Below, one piece after another: positions 44,297 through 53,460 of a stretch of DNA of 61,717 nt; the stretch's first letter is position 1; every line of letters starts with the position of its first letter. Under the pieces are notes generated by a model. The model was not told the DNA's origin. It saw nothing but the letters and a program-made list of their open reading frames with translations, and ran no database searches. Source of the stretch: Paraburkholderia oxyphila NBRC 105797 (GTDB taxonomy: Bacteria; Pseudomonadota; Gammaproteobacteria; Burkholderiales; Burkholderiaceae); contig NZ_BAYD01000059.1 of NCBI RefSeq assembly GCF_000685075.1, forward strand, positions 1 to 61,717, in the 5' to 3' direction. The translations under genes were made by a program, and so were the position numbers.

Positions 44297-44458
44297 TCAA
44301 TGCTTGTGGCGCATGCCGTGTCCGCGGTGCGCGTCGAGCCAGCGGGTCACGCGCTCTTCGAGCACGCCCCGGCTACGGCGCGACACGGCCCACATGGCCG
44401 CGCACACCACCAGCATCACGGCAGGACCCAGCAGATAAGCAGCAACCGTTTCCCTCAT
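44297..44458 (-). CDS. Small single-pass membrane protein
   Basis: A 53-residue protein with one membrane helix (AAYLLGPAVMLVVCAAMWAV) and a basic, histidine-rich tail (RWLDAHRGHGMRHKH). The ATG at 44458 has GGAGATGG upstream. Function unknown. It may be a short regulator of a membrane complex, but nothing in the context says which. Confidence 0.6.
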   Translation of the reverse strand: MRETVAAYLLGPAVMLVVCAAMWAVSRRSRGVLEERVTRWLDAHRGHGMRHKH

Positions 44459-44741
44459 GGCTCCATCTCCTGTCGCTGGGACTTGGTGCCCTGGCACCGG
44501 GTCCCATCCCATGCAAAGCTCGCCATGCCATCGACAAATTGTGAGATATCAATTCTAGGTGAAACGCGCACACATCGATAAGCGGCCCGCGTGAAAGTCG
44601 CGGACAATTTTTCGCGCGGATTTCTTATGTCGCCGCTCTCCACCCGGCGCAGCCAGCGCCGGCGGGCGCCCAAGCCCTGTACGCCAATCCATTACCTCGC
44701 GGGTAATCGATCGAACGCGCCATTTCGCTAGAATCGGCGTC

Positions 44742-45587
44742 ATGAACACGCTCGCTCACGCCTTCGCCGCTCCCTCCAACGTGCCCCCGGCCGCCGGCGC
44801 GGCGCGCCGCAGCGTCGGCGAGCTGCTGCGCGAGTGGCGGCTGCGCCGCCGCATGAGCCAGCTGCTGCTCGCGACCGAGGCGGACATCTCCACGCGGCAC
44901 CTGAGCTTCGTGGAGTCGGGCCGCTCGCTGCCCAGCCGCGAGATGGTCATGCATCTTGCCGAGCGCCTCGAGGTGCCGCTGCGCGAGCGCAACGCGCTGC
45001 TCGTCGCGGCGGGCTATGCGCCGCTCTACCGGGAGCGCGCGCTGGACGACCCACAGCTCGCGGCGGCGCGCGAAGCCGTCGAGCTGGTGCTGCGCGGCCA
45101 TGAGCCCTACCCGGCCCTGGCGGTCGACCGGCACTGGAATATCGTGGCAGCCAACGCATCGCTCGCGCCGCTCGTCGGCGACGCCTCGCCCGCGCTGCTG
45201 GCCGCGCCCGTGAACGCGCTGCGCCTGTCGCTGCATCCCGAAGGCGTGGCGCCGCGCATCGTCAACTGGCATGCCTGGCGCGCGCACCTGCTCGCGCGCC
45301 TGCAGCGGCAAATCGAGGCGAGCGCCGACCCGGCGCTCGTCGCGCTGCACAACGAGCTGGCCGCCTACCCCACGCCGCCGCACGCCCTCCCCGCGGCCGC
45401 CGAGCCGCTCCAGCAGTCCATCGCGGTGCCGCTGCGCATCCGCACCGCGCGCGGCGAACTGTCGTTCTACAGCACGACCACCGTATTCGGCACGCCCGTC
45501 GACATCACGCTCTCCGAACTCGCGATTGAAGCGTTCTTTCCCGCCGATCCACAAACCGCACAAACGTTGCGTGAGCAATCAGTTTGA
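44742..45587 (+). CDS. XRE-type regulator with MmyB-like ligand-binding domain
   Basis: A 281-residue regulator. The N-terminal helix-turn-helix (RRRMSQLLLATEADISTRHL, SFVESGRSLPSREMVMHLAE) is followed by the MmyB-like domain: RNALLVAAGYAPLYRERALD, LVLRGHEPYPALAVDRHWNI and VAANASLAPLVGDAS, ending in VFGTPVDITLSELAIEAFFP. Such regulators usually control a neighbouring oxidoreductase gene, but none is divergent here. The start is ATG 44742. Confidence 0.88.
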   Translation: MNTLAHAFAAPSNVPPAAGAARRSVGELLREWRLRRRMSQLLLATEADISTRHLSFVESGRSLPSREMVMHLAERLEVPLRERNALLVAAGYAPLYRERALDDPQLAAAREAVELVLRGHEPYPALAVDRHWNIVAANASLAPLVGDASPALLAAPVNALRLSLHPEGVAPRIVNWHAWRAHLLARLQRQIEASADPALVALHNELAAYPTPPHALPAAAEPLQQSIAVPLRIRTARGELSFYSTTTVFGTPVDITLSELAIEAFFPADPQTAQTLREQSV

Positions 45588-45796
45588 AGCGTCATGCGTA
45601 ATGCTCACCGCCTCAATTCCACATCAGGCGAAACGCCCTTTTACCTTTTCTGCCGCATTCTTCCAGACAGGAAAATGGGCGATTAATCGCCTCAGCGCGA
45701 TTTTCTATTGCTGCAAGAGCACATTGAAATCCGATGTTCGGCGACTCCCGCGTCTAACGCCTGTGCCAGTACTACTCGATCACGTTCCGCGCTGCT

Positions 45797-45947
45797 CGAC
45801 CTGCTCAAGATCCGCTCGAGCTGCTTCATGCTGCTCTACGGCATCGTGTGGGTCTCGCTCATCCTGCTCTATATCACCGAGGTCAAGCGCGTGCCGATCC
45901 TCGGCGACAAGCGGGCCACGGTTGCCGGAGCGCACGCGCACTCGTAG
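45797..45947 (+). pseudogene. NarK-type nitrate/nitrite transporter remnant (C-terminal tail)
   Basis: The plus-strand frame ends with FMLLYGIVWVSLILLYITEV then KRVPILGDK, which resembles the last membrane helix and tail of NarK transporters. Sequence upstream of 45797 in this frame is not transporter-like. A universal stress protein gene follows on the other strand; this pairing is common at nar loci, so it may mark a lost nitrate-respiration locus. Confidence 0.5.
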
Positions 45948-46005
45948 GCGCTCCCAGCACGCGCTCGCGCGGCCAGGGTCTGCTCGCCCATGCGAACAGA
46001 CCCTT

Positions 46006-46464
46006 CTAGGCGGCCGCCGCTTCGGCGGCCTCCGGCGCCGTGACCACGAGCACGCTGCACGACACGCGGTCGAGCAGCTTGCGGTCGTCCCGGCCCTCCC
46101 ACCAGCGTGCGAACGGGCCCCGGCGGTGATGAGCCAGCACGATGAGATCGGCGTTGAACGACGCGCTTGCACGCGCGATCTCGTCGATCGCGCGGCCCAC
46201 GACGAAATGCCCCGTGGCCTCCAGCCCGAGCGCCTTCAGGCGCGCCACGCCGTCTTCGAGAATCTCTTTCGCCGCTGCCTCGGCGGCTTCATAGGGCACG
46301 GCGGAGGCGATGTCGGTGCCCCACTGCAACGGCGACTGGTCGAGCACTGCGAGCAGATGCGTCTGCGCCTGGCATTCGAGCGCCAGATCCTTGCCCTCGC
46401 GCAGCGCGCGACGCCCTTCGCGTGTCGCGTCGTAACACAACAGAATGCGGTTGAACGCGCCCAT
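46006..46464 (-). CDS. Universal stress protein (UspA family)
   Basis: A 152-residue cytosolic protein with the Usp fold: FNRILLCYDATREGRRALRE at the N-terminus, and near the end DLIVLAHHRRGPFARWWEGR followed by the LLDRVSCSVLVVTAP block. The G-2x-G-9x-G(S/T) ATP loop is changed (HHRRGPFARWWEG), so nucleotide binding is doubtful. Near-identical proteins accompany nitrate-respiration genes. The gene faces an extended -10 promoter overlapped by a palindrome. Confidence 0.85.
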   Translation of the reverse strand: MGAFNRILLCYDATREGRRALREGKDLALECQAQTHLLAVLDQSPLQWGTDIASAVPYEAAEAAAKEILEDGVARLKALGLEATGHFVVGRAIDEIARASASFNADLIVLAHHRRGPFARWWEGRDDRKLLDRVSCSVLVVTAPEAAEAAAA

Positions 46465-46524
46465 CTCGGTTCTCCCTGGTTCGCGCTGCCCGAACCCAAC
46501 GCGCCGATTGAAACGGTTACATTA

Positions 46525-46547
46525 TTTATATCACGTCATGATATAAA
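46525..46547. promoter_or_regulatory. Palindrome over the universal stress protein promoter
   Basis: Arms TTTATATCA (46525-46533) and TGATATAAA (46539-46547) are perfect, with a 5-nt spacer. On the minus strand the arm contains an extended -10 (TG then TATAAA) for the stress-protein gene, so a bound regulator would cover the promoter. It is not an FNR box (TTGAT-N4-ATCAA). Confidence 0.5.
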
Positions 46548-47286
46548 ATGACAGCAAAGCCTACGTGGCCCGGCTTTCGCTGGCGTCCACGCTGATCGGC
46601 CTCACGCTGGTCGAAGCGGTGCCAATGCTGACGTGAACGTCCCGCTCTCCCGAAGCGGCGCCACGCCGCCGCTTGCCACCGCTACAGCCTCGTCGACAGA
46701 CGACGCGGTTCCGGCTCATGCAATTTACATATCCGCGTAAACGAACCGTGTTACAAAGCGCGTCAACGTGTCCCACGGCCCGCCCGTTTGTCACATCTTG
46801 ACAAAACTAGTTACATAGGGTCGAAACACTTGTTACAAGTCAATCATCATACTTATTGAACTTGCATCCTGCATTTATTACCGATAAATACAAATTCTTT
46901 CAATTTCATTAATCAGGAAAAGGCTGTTAAAGCGGATTTCGCCATTCATTGCGCATCTCCCGACACCCCTCCGGAAAACCCTTACGGCACAGCGTCTTAC
47001 GACGAATTCCCCGCCCCTCAAGGGCTCGCGCCTCCCGGTCACAAATGCATCACGGCTAACCAGAAAAAATTACCGAAAATATTTGTAACAGCCAGATTAT
47101 TTTTTGCGAAGGGGATTGATTTCTCGAAGTTGTCCTCATACAATTCGCTCCAACATGTTACTAGTTGTAACGTGTTGTATCAAAGAGTCAGGCGACGCCA
47201 CCAATGAGCGGGCCGGCCAAAGACCAAAAAAAAGTTACAACGGCGAACAACGCCGGGGGGTTAATCGGGGCTTCGGAAAAGAGAAA
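46548..47286. promoter_or_regulatory. Long AT-rich flhDC upstream region with repeated TGTTACA-like motifs
   Basis: No gene is supported. At least six copies of TGTTACA/TGTAACA or close variants occur: 46749 (TGTTACAA), 46809 (AGTTACA), 46828-46840 (ACTTGTTACAAGT, a 6-1-6 perfect palindrome), 47084 (TTGTAACA), 47164 (GTTGTAACG) and 47233 (GTTACAAC). A TTGACA hexamer stands at 46798. The long leader and repeated motif suggest control of flagellar master regulator expression by a protein or RNA mechanism. Confidence 0.5.
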
Positions 47287-47607
47287 ATGGACCGCAGCAG
47301 CGAGACGCTGGATTCAATCCGCGAAATTAACTTGTCGTACCTGATGCTCGCACAGCGCATGCTGCGCGAGGACAAGCCAGTCGGTATGTTCCGGCTGGGA
47401 CTGTCGTCGGAACTGGCCGATCTGCTTTCCGGTCTGTCGCTCGCGCAGATCGTGAAGCTGGCCGCTTCCGACCAGCTCCTTTGTTTGTTCCGCTTCGACG
47501 ACCATGCCATGCTGTCCGCACTCACGCAGACAACCCGGCATGCCGACGTGGCGGCCACCCACGCGGCCATCCTGCTTGCGGGACAGCCTGCGGTGCAATT
47601 CGCCTGA
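47287..47607 (+). CDS. flhD: FlhD, flagellar master regulator subunit
   Basis: A 106-residue subunit of the FlhD4C2 complex that turns on class II flagellar promoters. The family pattern is clear: LDSIREINLSYLMLAQRMLR, EDKPVGMFRLGLSSELADLL, SLAQIVKLAASDQLLCLFRF. The start at 47287 (MDRSSET) fits family length; a frame open further upstream is non-coding. flhC follows 9 bp after its stop. Confidence 0.95.
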   Translation: MDRSSETLDSIREINLSYLMLAQRMLREDKPVGMFRLGLSSELADLLSGLSLAQIVKLAASDQLLCLFRFDDHAMLSALTQTTRHADVAATHAAILLAGQPAVQFA

Positions 47608-47616
47608 GGACGGGTC

Positions 47617-48222
47617 ATGTCGACGAACCGCCGCAGCCTCACCGAAGACGCACAAGAAGTTTTTCGCGCGATCGCGCTGATCGAGCTGGGTGCGCGCATG
47701 CAGGTGCTGGAGAGCGAACTGTCGCTCTCGCGCGACCGCATGATCCGCCTGTATCGCGAGATCCGCGGCGTGTCGCCGCCCAAGGGGATGTTGCCGTTTT
47801 CGGCGGACTGGTACATGACGTGGCTCGCGAACATCCACGCGTCGCTGTTCTACAACACGTACCTGTTCCTGAAGCATGAAGCGCGTTGCTCGCATCTCGA
47901 CGCGCTCACCAAGGGGTTCCGGCTGTATCTGGAACACTGCCAGCATAGCGGGACCGAGCCGGTGCTCGATCTCACGCGTGCCTGGACCCTGGTGCGGTTT
48001 TTTGATGCCGATATTCTGCAGATGACGCCTTGCTGCCGCTGTGGCGGCAAGTTCGTCGCGCACCGCCACGACCTGCAGCACAACGTCGTGTGTGGCGCAT
48101 GCCAGCCGCCTTCGCGCGCGGGCAAGACGAAGAAGGCGGCTGCAGCGCGACGGGGCGCCGAGCAGACCGAACGCGACCTTCCGGTAGAAGTCACGCCGGA
48201 TGGCATTGCCGAGGCTGCATAA
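47617..48222 (+). CDS. flhC: FlhC, flagellar master regulator subunit
   Basis: A 201-residue partner of FlhD. The N-terminal part (EVFRAIALIELGARMQVLES) and DLTRAWTLVRFFDADILQMT lead into the zinc site with four cysteines, PCCRCGGKF and VVCGACQPP. The C-terminal 40 residues are a charged tail longer than in Escherichia coli. It forms one unit with flhD. No fli, flg or mot genes are in the window. Confidence 0.95.
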   Translation: MSTNRRSLTEDAQEVFRAIALIELGARMQVLESELSLSRDRMIRLYREIRGVSPPKGMLPFSADWYMTWLANIHASLFYNTYLFLKHEARCSHLDALTKGFRLYLEHCQHSGTEPVLDLTRAWTLVRFFDADILQMTPCCRCGGKFVAHRHDLQHNVVCGACQPPSRAGKTKKAAAARRGAEQTERDLPVEVTPDGIAEAA

Positions 48223-48530
48223 GCGTAGGAGACCAAAGATCCGGACGGGCCGAGCAGGTTAAACCGGACATAGCAAGACAAGACGCGAAGCCGTTCGGCA
48301 CTTGGGACGAGTGCCGGACGGCGAAGCGCATTCAGGGCTGTTCTGCCGCACCCTTCTCGCGAGCGCCGCGCGCCCCGCCTTCCTGCCGTTTCCCTATGGC
48401 CTGTTCACGCTAATAACTGGCCCTAAATTCCCAATGAACGTCTGCCGGCTCTTTGCGGGCGGTGCTGCCGGAGCGCACCGCGAGACGCTGCAGTATCGGC
48501 TCCGGCAATTCCCGCGTAAGGACCCGCCGC
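48223..48530. other. Intergenic stretch between flhC and the convergent efflux operon
   Basis: About 310 bp with no supported gene and no clear hairpin with a T-run. Confidence 0.4.
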
Positions 48531-50186
48531 TCAGCGCGAAGCGAGCGGCGCGGTCGGAGCCGCACTCGCTGCCGGCGCAGGATCGGGATTGACCGCCGGT
48601 TGCACAGCGGGCTGCCCACCAACCTGCACACCAGGCTGCACATCAGGCTTCGCATCGCCCCACCCGCCGCCCAGCGCGCGGATCAGATTGACGGTGGCCA
48701 CCGCCTGCGAGCCTTGCAGATGGCTCGCCTGCAGCTGCGAGACCAGCACCGAGCGCTCGCTGTCGATCACGTTCAGATAGCTCACCTCGCCCTCCTCATA
48801 CTGCGTGCGCGAGAGATGTGCCGCGCGCTGCGAGGCGCTCACCGCGTCGTCCTGCGCGCTGATCTGGTCATTGAGCAGGCGCAGGTCGGAGAGGTTGTCC
48901 TCTACGTCGCGGAACGCCACGAGCACCTGCTGGCGATACTGCGCGACATCCTCGTCGTACTTCCCGCGCGCCTGCGCGAGGTTGGCCTTGCGACGCCCGC
49001 CGTCGAACAGGGGCAGCGTGAGCGCCGTGCCCGCGAACGGCCCGAGCAGGAACGCGCGGCTCGACCACATGAAGAGGTCGCCGAGCGAGGCCGACTCGAA
49101 GCCGAACGCGCCCGTGATGTCGAGCTTCGGAAAGAACGCCGACTTCGCGAGGCCCACGCGCGCGTTCGCGGCGGCCATCGCGCGCTCGGCGGCGGCAATG
49201 TCGGGACGGCGTTCGAGCAGCGTCGAAGGCAGGCCCGGCGGCACCTGCACGACCACCGGCGCGAGCGGCGTCTCGGGGAACGTGAAGTCCGCCGGCGCCT
49301 TGCCGAGCAGAATCGCGAGGCTGTGCTCCGAGGCCGCGCGCTGACGCGCGACGCCCACGGCGTCGGCGCGCGCGCTCGCCAGCTCGTTGCGCGCCTGCGA
49401 AACGTCGAGCTCGCTGATGTCGCCCTCCTTGAAGCGGCGCTCGACGAGCTTGAGCGCGTCCTCGCGTAGCGCCACCGTGCGCCGGTACAAATCGACGTCG
49501 GAGTCGAACTGGCGCAGCTGGAAGTAGTTCTGCGCGACGTCGGCCTGCAGCGCGAGTTGAACCGAGCGGAACAGTGCCTCGCTCTGCTGCTCATCGGCCT
49601 GGGAGGCGTGCACGTTCGAGCTCACGCGGCCGAACAGATCGACTTCGTAGCTCGCCGTGGCCTGCGCGCGCCAGAGCGTTTGCGTGGGCACATTGGCGTT
49701 CTGCGGCAGATATTGCGAAGCGGGCGATGCGCGCTCGTAGGTCGGCCCGAAGCCCGAGTCGATGGACGGGAACCACGAGGCGCGCGCCGCCTGCGTGAGC
49801 GCACGCGCCTGCTGCACGCGCGCGGCGGCGGCCTTGAGGTCCTGGTTGGCGGCCTGCGCCTGCTCTTCGAGCTGGTCGAGCGTGGGGTCGCCGAACACCT
49901 TCCACCACTCGCCGCGCTGCGCGTCTTCGGCCGGTTGCGCGGGCGTCCACGAACCCACGTCGTGCGGGCCGGCTGGCTGGCCCTGCGTTTGTCCCTGCGT
50001 TTGCAGCGGCGCTTCCTTGTACGCCTTCGGCACGCCTGCATCGGGTGCCTTGTAGGTGGGCTCGACCGAGCAGGCCGCGAGCCACGCGAACAGCGCCACG
50101 CTCGCGGCAAGCCGCGTCAAGCGCCACAGGCCGCCCATGTCGTCGATGCCGCTCGCCTCTATCGGCGAAACTGAATAGTTAGTCAT
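48531..50186 (-). CDS. oprC: Outer-membrane efflux lipoprotein (OprC/OpcM type)
   Basis: A 551-residue TolC-like outer-membrane factor. A lipobox (FAWLAACS) near residue 39 predicts a lipidated N-terminus; the coiled-coil repeats are seen in LDQLEEQAQAANQDLKAAAA and RQQVLVAFRDVEDNLSDLRL, with VPPGLPSTLLERRPDIAAAE between, the OMF signature. The start at 50186 has AAGGA upstream; a later ATG at 50138 is possible. It is the last gene of llpE-MFP-RND-OMF; the symbol follows the B. pseudomallei operon by synteny. Confidence 0.85.
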   Translation of the reverse strand: MTNYSVSPIEASGIDDMGGLWRLTRLAASVALFAWLAACSVEPTYKAPDAGVPKAYKEAPLQTQGQTQGQPAGPHDVGSWTPAQPAEDAQRGEWWKVFGDPTLDQLEEQAQAANQDLKAAAARVQQARALTQAARASWFPSIDSGFGPTYERASPASQYLPQNANVPTQTLWRAQATASYEVDLFGRVSSNVHASQADEQQSEALFRSVQLALQADVAQNYFQLRQFDSDVDLYRRTVALREDALKLVERRFKEGDISELDVSQARNELASARADAVGVARQRAASEHSLAILLGKAPADFTFPETPLAPVVVQVPPGLPSTLLERRPDIAAAERAMAAANARVGLAKSAFFPKLDITGAFGFESASLGDLFMWSSRAFLLGPFAGTALTLPLFDGGRRKANLAQARGKYDEDVAQYRQQVLVAFRDVEDNLSDLRLLNDQISAQDDAVSASQRAAHLSRTQYEEGEVSYLNVIDSERSVLVSQLQASHLQGSQAVATVNLIRALGGGWGDAKPDVQPGVQVGGQPAVQPAVNPDPAPAASAAPTAPLASR

Positions 50187-50201
50187 ATTTATGATCCTTC
50201 C

Positions 50202-53200
50202 TTAGGCATCCACCGTAGAGCGCGACGTCCGTGCGTTGTCTTTCTGCGCAACGTGTATCGTGCCGCCCGCGATCGTGCGCAGCACCACGTAGAACACCGG
50301 GGTCAGCAGCAGGCCGAAAGCCGTCACGCCGAGCATGCCGAAGAACACCGCCACGCCCATCGCATGACGCATCTCGGAGCCCGCGCCCGACGAAAGCACG
50401 AGCGGCACCACCCCCATGATGAACGCGATGGACGTCATCAGAATCGGGCGCAAGCGCAGCCGGCTCGCCTCGATGGCAGCCGTTAGGGGCGTGTGTCCGT
50501 CGTGCTCGAGCTCACGCGCAAACTCCACGATCAGGATCGCGTTCTTCGACGCGAGACCCACCAGCACCATCAGCCCGATCTGCGTGAAGATGTTGTTGTC
50601 GCCCTGCGTGAGCCACACGCCGGTCAGCGCGCACAGCACGCTCATCGGCACGATCAGGATCACTGCGAGCGGCAGCGTCAGGCTCTCGTAGAGCGCCGCG
50701 AGCACGAGGAACACCAGCAGCACGCTGATCGGGAACACCCAGATGCCCGAGTTGCCGGCGAGAATCTGCTGATACGTGAGGTCGGTCCATTCGAACTTGA
50801 TGCCGCGCGGCAACACCTCGGCCGCGATGCGCTCAGCCGCCGCCTGCGCCTGGCCCGACGAGTAGCCCGGCGCCGGGCCGCCGTTGATATCGGCCGCCGT
50901 GTAGCCGTTGTAGCGCACCACCATCTCGGGACCGTACGTGGGCGTCACCGTCACGAGCGACGAGAGCGGCACCATATCGCCCGCGGCGTTGCGCGTCTTC
51001 AGTTGCAGGATGTCGTCGGCCTTCTGGCGGAACGGCGCATCGGCCTGCACGCGCACCTGATACACGCGCCCGAAGCGGTTGAAGTCGTTCACGTAGAGCG
51101 AGCCCAGATAGATCTGCATCGTGTCGAACACGTCCGTGACCGGCACGCCCAGCTGCTTGGCCTTGGTGCGGTCGAGATCGACGTTCAGCTGCGGCACGTT
51201 GATCTGATAGCTCGAGAAGGTCGGGCCCAGCTCGGGTGTCTTGGCCGCACGCTTCACGAAGTCCTCGGTCGCGCGATTGAGCGCTTCATAGCCGAGCGCG
51301 CCGTGATCCTCCAGCTGCATCTTGAAGCCGCCGAGCGTGCCGAGGCCGAGCACCGGCGGCGGCGGGAACACGGCGATGAACGAGTCCTTGATGCCCGCGT
51401 ACTGCTGATTGAGCGCCCCCGCGATCGCGCCCGCCGCAAGCGCCTTGCCCTTGCGCTCCTTGAACGGCTTGAGCGTGACGAACACGATGCCGGCGCTCGA
51501 GCTATTGGTGAAGCCGTTCACGGAAAGGCCCGGGAACGCCACGGCGCTTTCCACGCCCGGCTGCTTGAGCGCGATCGCGCTCATGTCGCGGATCACGTTT
51601 TCGGTGCGGTCGAGCGAAGCGCCGTTGGGCAGTTGCGCGAACGCGATCAGATATTCCTTGTCCTGCGCCGGCACGAAGCCGCCCGGCACGACGCGCGCCA
51701 TCAGCACCGTCGCGCCGATCAGCACGGCGTAGACCGCGAGCATCGCGCCCTTGTGGCGCAGCACGCCGTTCACACCTTGCCCATACTCTTCCGAGCCGCG
51801 ATGGAACACCTTGTTGAACTGGCGGAAAAAGCCGCCCAGCACGCGGTTCATCACGCGCGTGAGCCAGTCTTCCTTCGCGCCATGGCCGCGCAGCAGCAGC
51901 GCCGAGAGCGCCGGCGAAAGCGTAAGCGAGTTGAACGCCGAGATCACCGTCGAAATGGCGATGGTCATCGCGAACTGCTTGTAGAACTGGCCCGTGAGAC
52001 CGCTCATGAAGGCGAGCGGCACGAACACGGCCACGAGCGTGAGCGCGATTGCGATGATCGGCCCGCTCACTTCCTGCATGGCCTTGTAGGTGGCGTCGCG
52101 CGCGGAAAGCCCGCTGGCGATGTTGCGCTCGACGTTCTCCACCACCACGATCGCATCGTCCACCACGATGCCGATCGCGAGCACCATGCCGAACAGCGAG
52201 AGCGCGTTGATCGAGAAGCCGAACGCGAGCAACAGCGAGAAGGTCCCGACGATCGACACCGGCACGGCGATGAGCGGAATGATCGACGCGCGCCACGTCT
52301 GCAGGAACACGATCACCACGATCACGACCAGCGCGATCGCCTCGAGCAGCGTGTGCACGACCGCCTCGATGCTCGAACGCACGAACTGCGTGGGGTCGTA
52401 GACGATGCGGTAGTCGACGCCCGCGGGCATGTCGGCCTTGAGCTCCTTCATCGCGGCGCGCACCTCGTCGGAGATCGCGAGCGAGTTCGCGCCCGGCGCC
52501 TGGTTGATCGCGAGCGCAACGGCCGGTTTGTTGTCGAGCAGCGAGCGCAGACCATATTCGGAGGCCGCGAGCTCGATGCGCGCGATGTCGCGCAAGTAAG
52601 TCACGCCGCCGTCGGGATTGGTCTTGACGATGATGTTGCCGAATTCGCTTTCCGTGCGCAGACGCCCGCGCGCGTTCACGTTCAGCTGCAGCGGCGTGCC
52701 CGGCACGCTGGGCGAGGCGCCGATCACGCCCGCCGCCACCTGCACGTTCTGCTCGCGAATCGCGTTCACCACATCCTGCGCGGTGAGATTGCGCTGCGCC
52801 ACCTTCTGCGGATCGAGCCAGATGCGCATGGCGTAATCGCCCGCGCCCCACAGTTGCACCTCGCCCACGCCGCGGATGTTCGAGAGGCGGTCCTTGACGT
52901 TGAGCAGCGCATAGTTGCGCAGATACGTCATGTCGTACTGATTGTTCGGCGAGATCAGGTGCACCACCATCGTGAGCGTGGGCGAGCTCTTGATGGTCGT
53001 GATGCCAAGGCGCTGCACGTCCTCGGGCAGGCGCGGCAAGGCCTGGTTCACGCGGTTCTGCACGAGCTGCGTGGCCTTGTCGGGGTCGGTGCCCAGACGG
53101 AATGTGACCGTGAGCGTGAGATTGCCGTCGCTGTTCGCCTGCGACTGCATGTAGAGCATGTTCTCGACGCCATTGATCTGCTCTTCGAGCGGCGCCGCCA

Positions 53201-53387
53201 CGGCCTCGGCGATCACCTTCGGGTTCGCGCCCGGATACTGCGCATGGACGACCACCGAAGGCGGCACGACCTCGGGATACTCGGAGATCGGCAACTGGAA
53301 CAGTGCGATCACCCCGGCCAGCAGGATCAGCACGGACAGTACGCCCGCGAAGATCGGCCGGTCGATGAAGAATTTCGATATGTTCAT
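50202..53387 (-). CDS. bpeF: RND multidrug efflux pump, inner-membrane subunit (BpeF/CeoB type)
   Basis: A 1061-residue HAE1 proton-driven exporter. Segments include MNISKFFIDRPIFAGVLSVL, the TM4 block GIVVDDAIVVVENVERNIAS with the two proton-relay Asp, and the second-half GLASKNAILIVEFARELEHD with Lys. Large periplasmic loops follow TM1 and TM7. It takes drugs from the periplasm or membrane and passes them to the outer-membrane channel. Synteny with llpE and a divergent LysR gene supports the BpeEF-OprC/CeoAB-OpcM assignment, a pump known for trimethoprim and chloramphenicol efflux. Confidence 0.9.
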   Translation of the reverse strand: MNISKFFIDRPIFAGVLSVLILLAGVIALFQLPISEYPEVVPPSVVVHAQYPGANPKVIAEAVAAPLEEQINGVENMLYMQSQANSDGNLTLTVTFRLGTDPDKATQLVQNRVNQALPRLPEDVQRLGITTIKSSPTLTMVVHLISPNNQYDMTYLRNYALLNVKDRLSNIRGVGEVQLWGAGDYAMRIWLDPQKVAQRNLTAQDVVNAIREQNVQVAAGVIGASPSVPGTPLQLNVNARGRLRTESEFGNIIVKTNPDGGVTYLRDIARIELAASEYGLRSLLDNKPAVALAINQAPGANSLAISDEVRAAMKELKADMPAGVDYRIVYDPTQFVRSSIEAVVHTLLEAIALVVIVVIVFLQTWRASIIPLIAVPVSIVGTFSLLLAFGFSINALSLFGMVLAIGIVVDDAIVVVENVERNIASGLSARDATYKAMQEVSGPIIAIALTLVAVFVPLAFMSGLTGQFYKQFAMTIAISTVISAFNSLTLSPALSALLLRGHGAKEDWLTRVMNRVLGGFFRQFNKVFHRGSEEYGQGVNGVLRHKGAMLAVYAVLIGATVLMARVVPGGFVPAQDKEYLIAFAQLPNGASLDRTENVIRDMSAIALKQPGVESAVAFPGLSVNGFTNSSSAGIVFVTLKPFKERKGKALAAGAIAGALNQQYAGIKDSFIAVFPPPPVLGLGTLGGFKMQLEDHGALGYEALNRATEDFVKRAAKTPELGPTFSSYQINVPQLNVDLDRTKAKQLGVPVTDVFDTMQIYLGSLYVNDFNRFGRVYQVRVQADAPFRQKADDILQLKTRNAAGDMVPLSSLVTVTPTYGPEMVVRYNGYTAADINGGPAPGYSSGQAQAAAERIAAEVLPRGIKFEWTDLTYQQILAGNSGIWVFPISVLLVFLVLAALYESLTLPLAVILIVPMSVLCALTGVWLTQGDNNIFTQIGLMVLVGLASKNAILIVEFARELEHDGHTPLTAAIEASRLRLRPILMTSIAFIMGVVPLVLSSGAGSEMRHAMGVAVFFGMLGVTAFGLLLTPVFYVVLRTIAGGTIHVAQKDNARTSRSTVDA

Positions 53388-53460
53388 GGGTTGCTCAAAT
53401 AATTTCGGATGACTAACCGTATGCGGGGATCGCACTCGCCCCGGAGGCGAGTGCCGCGCG

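Noticed and set aside
46560..46637. Hydrophobic 25-codon plus-strand tail (AYVARLSLASTLIGLTLVEA)
   Set aside because: It could be the end of a lost membrane protein, but is too short to identify and random open frames are common here.
50493..53402. 969-codon open frame on the plus strand
   Set aside because: It mirrors the RND pump gene and has the Arg/His-rich look of an antisense shadow.
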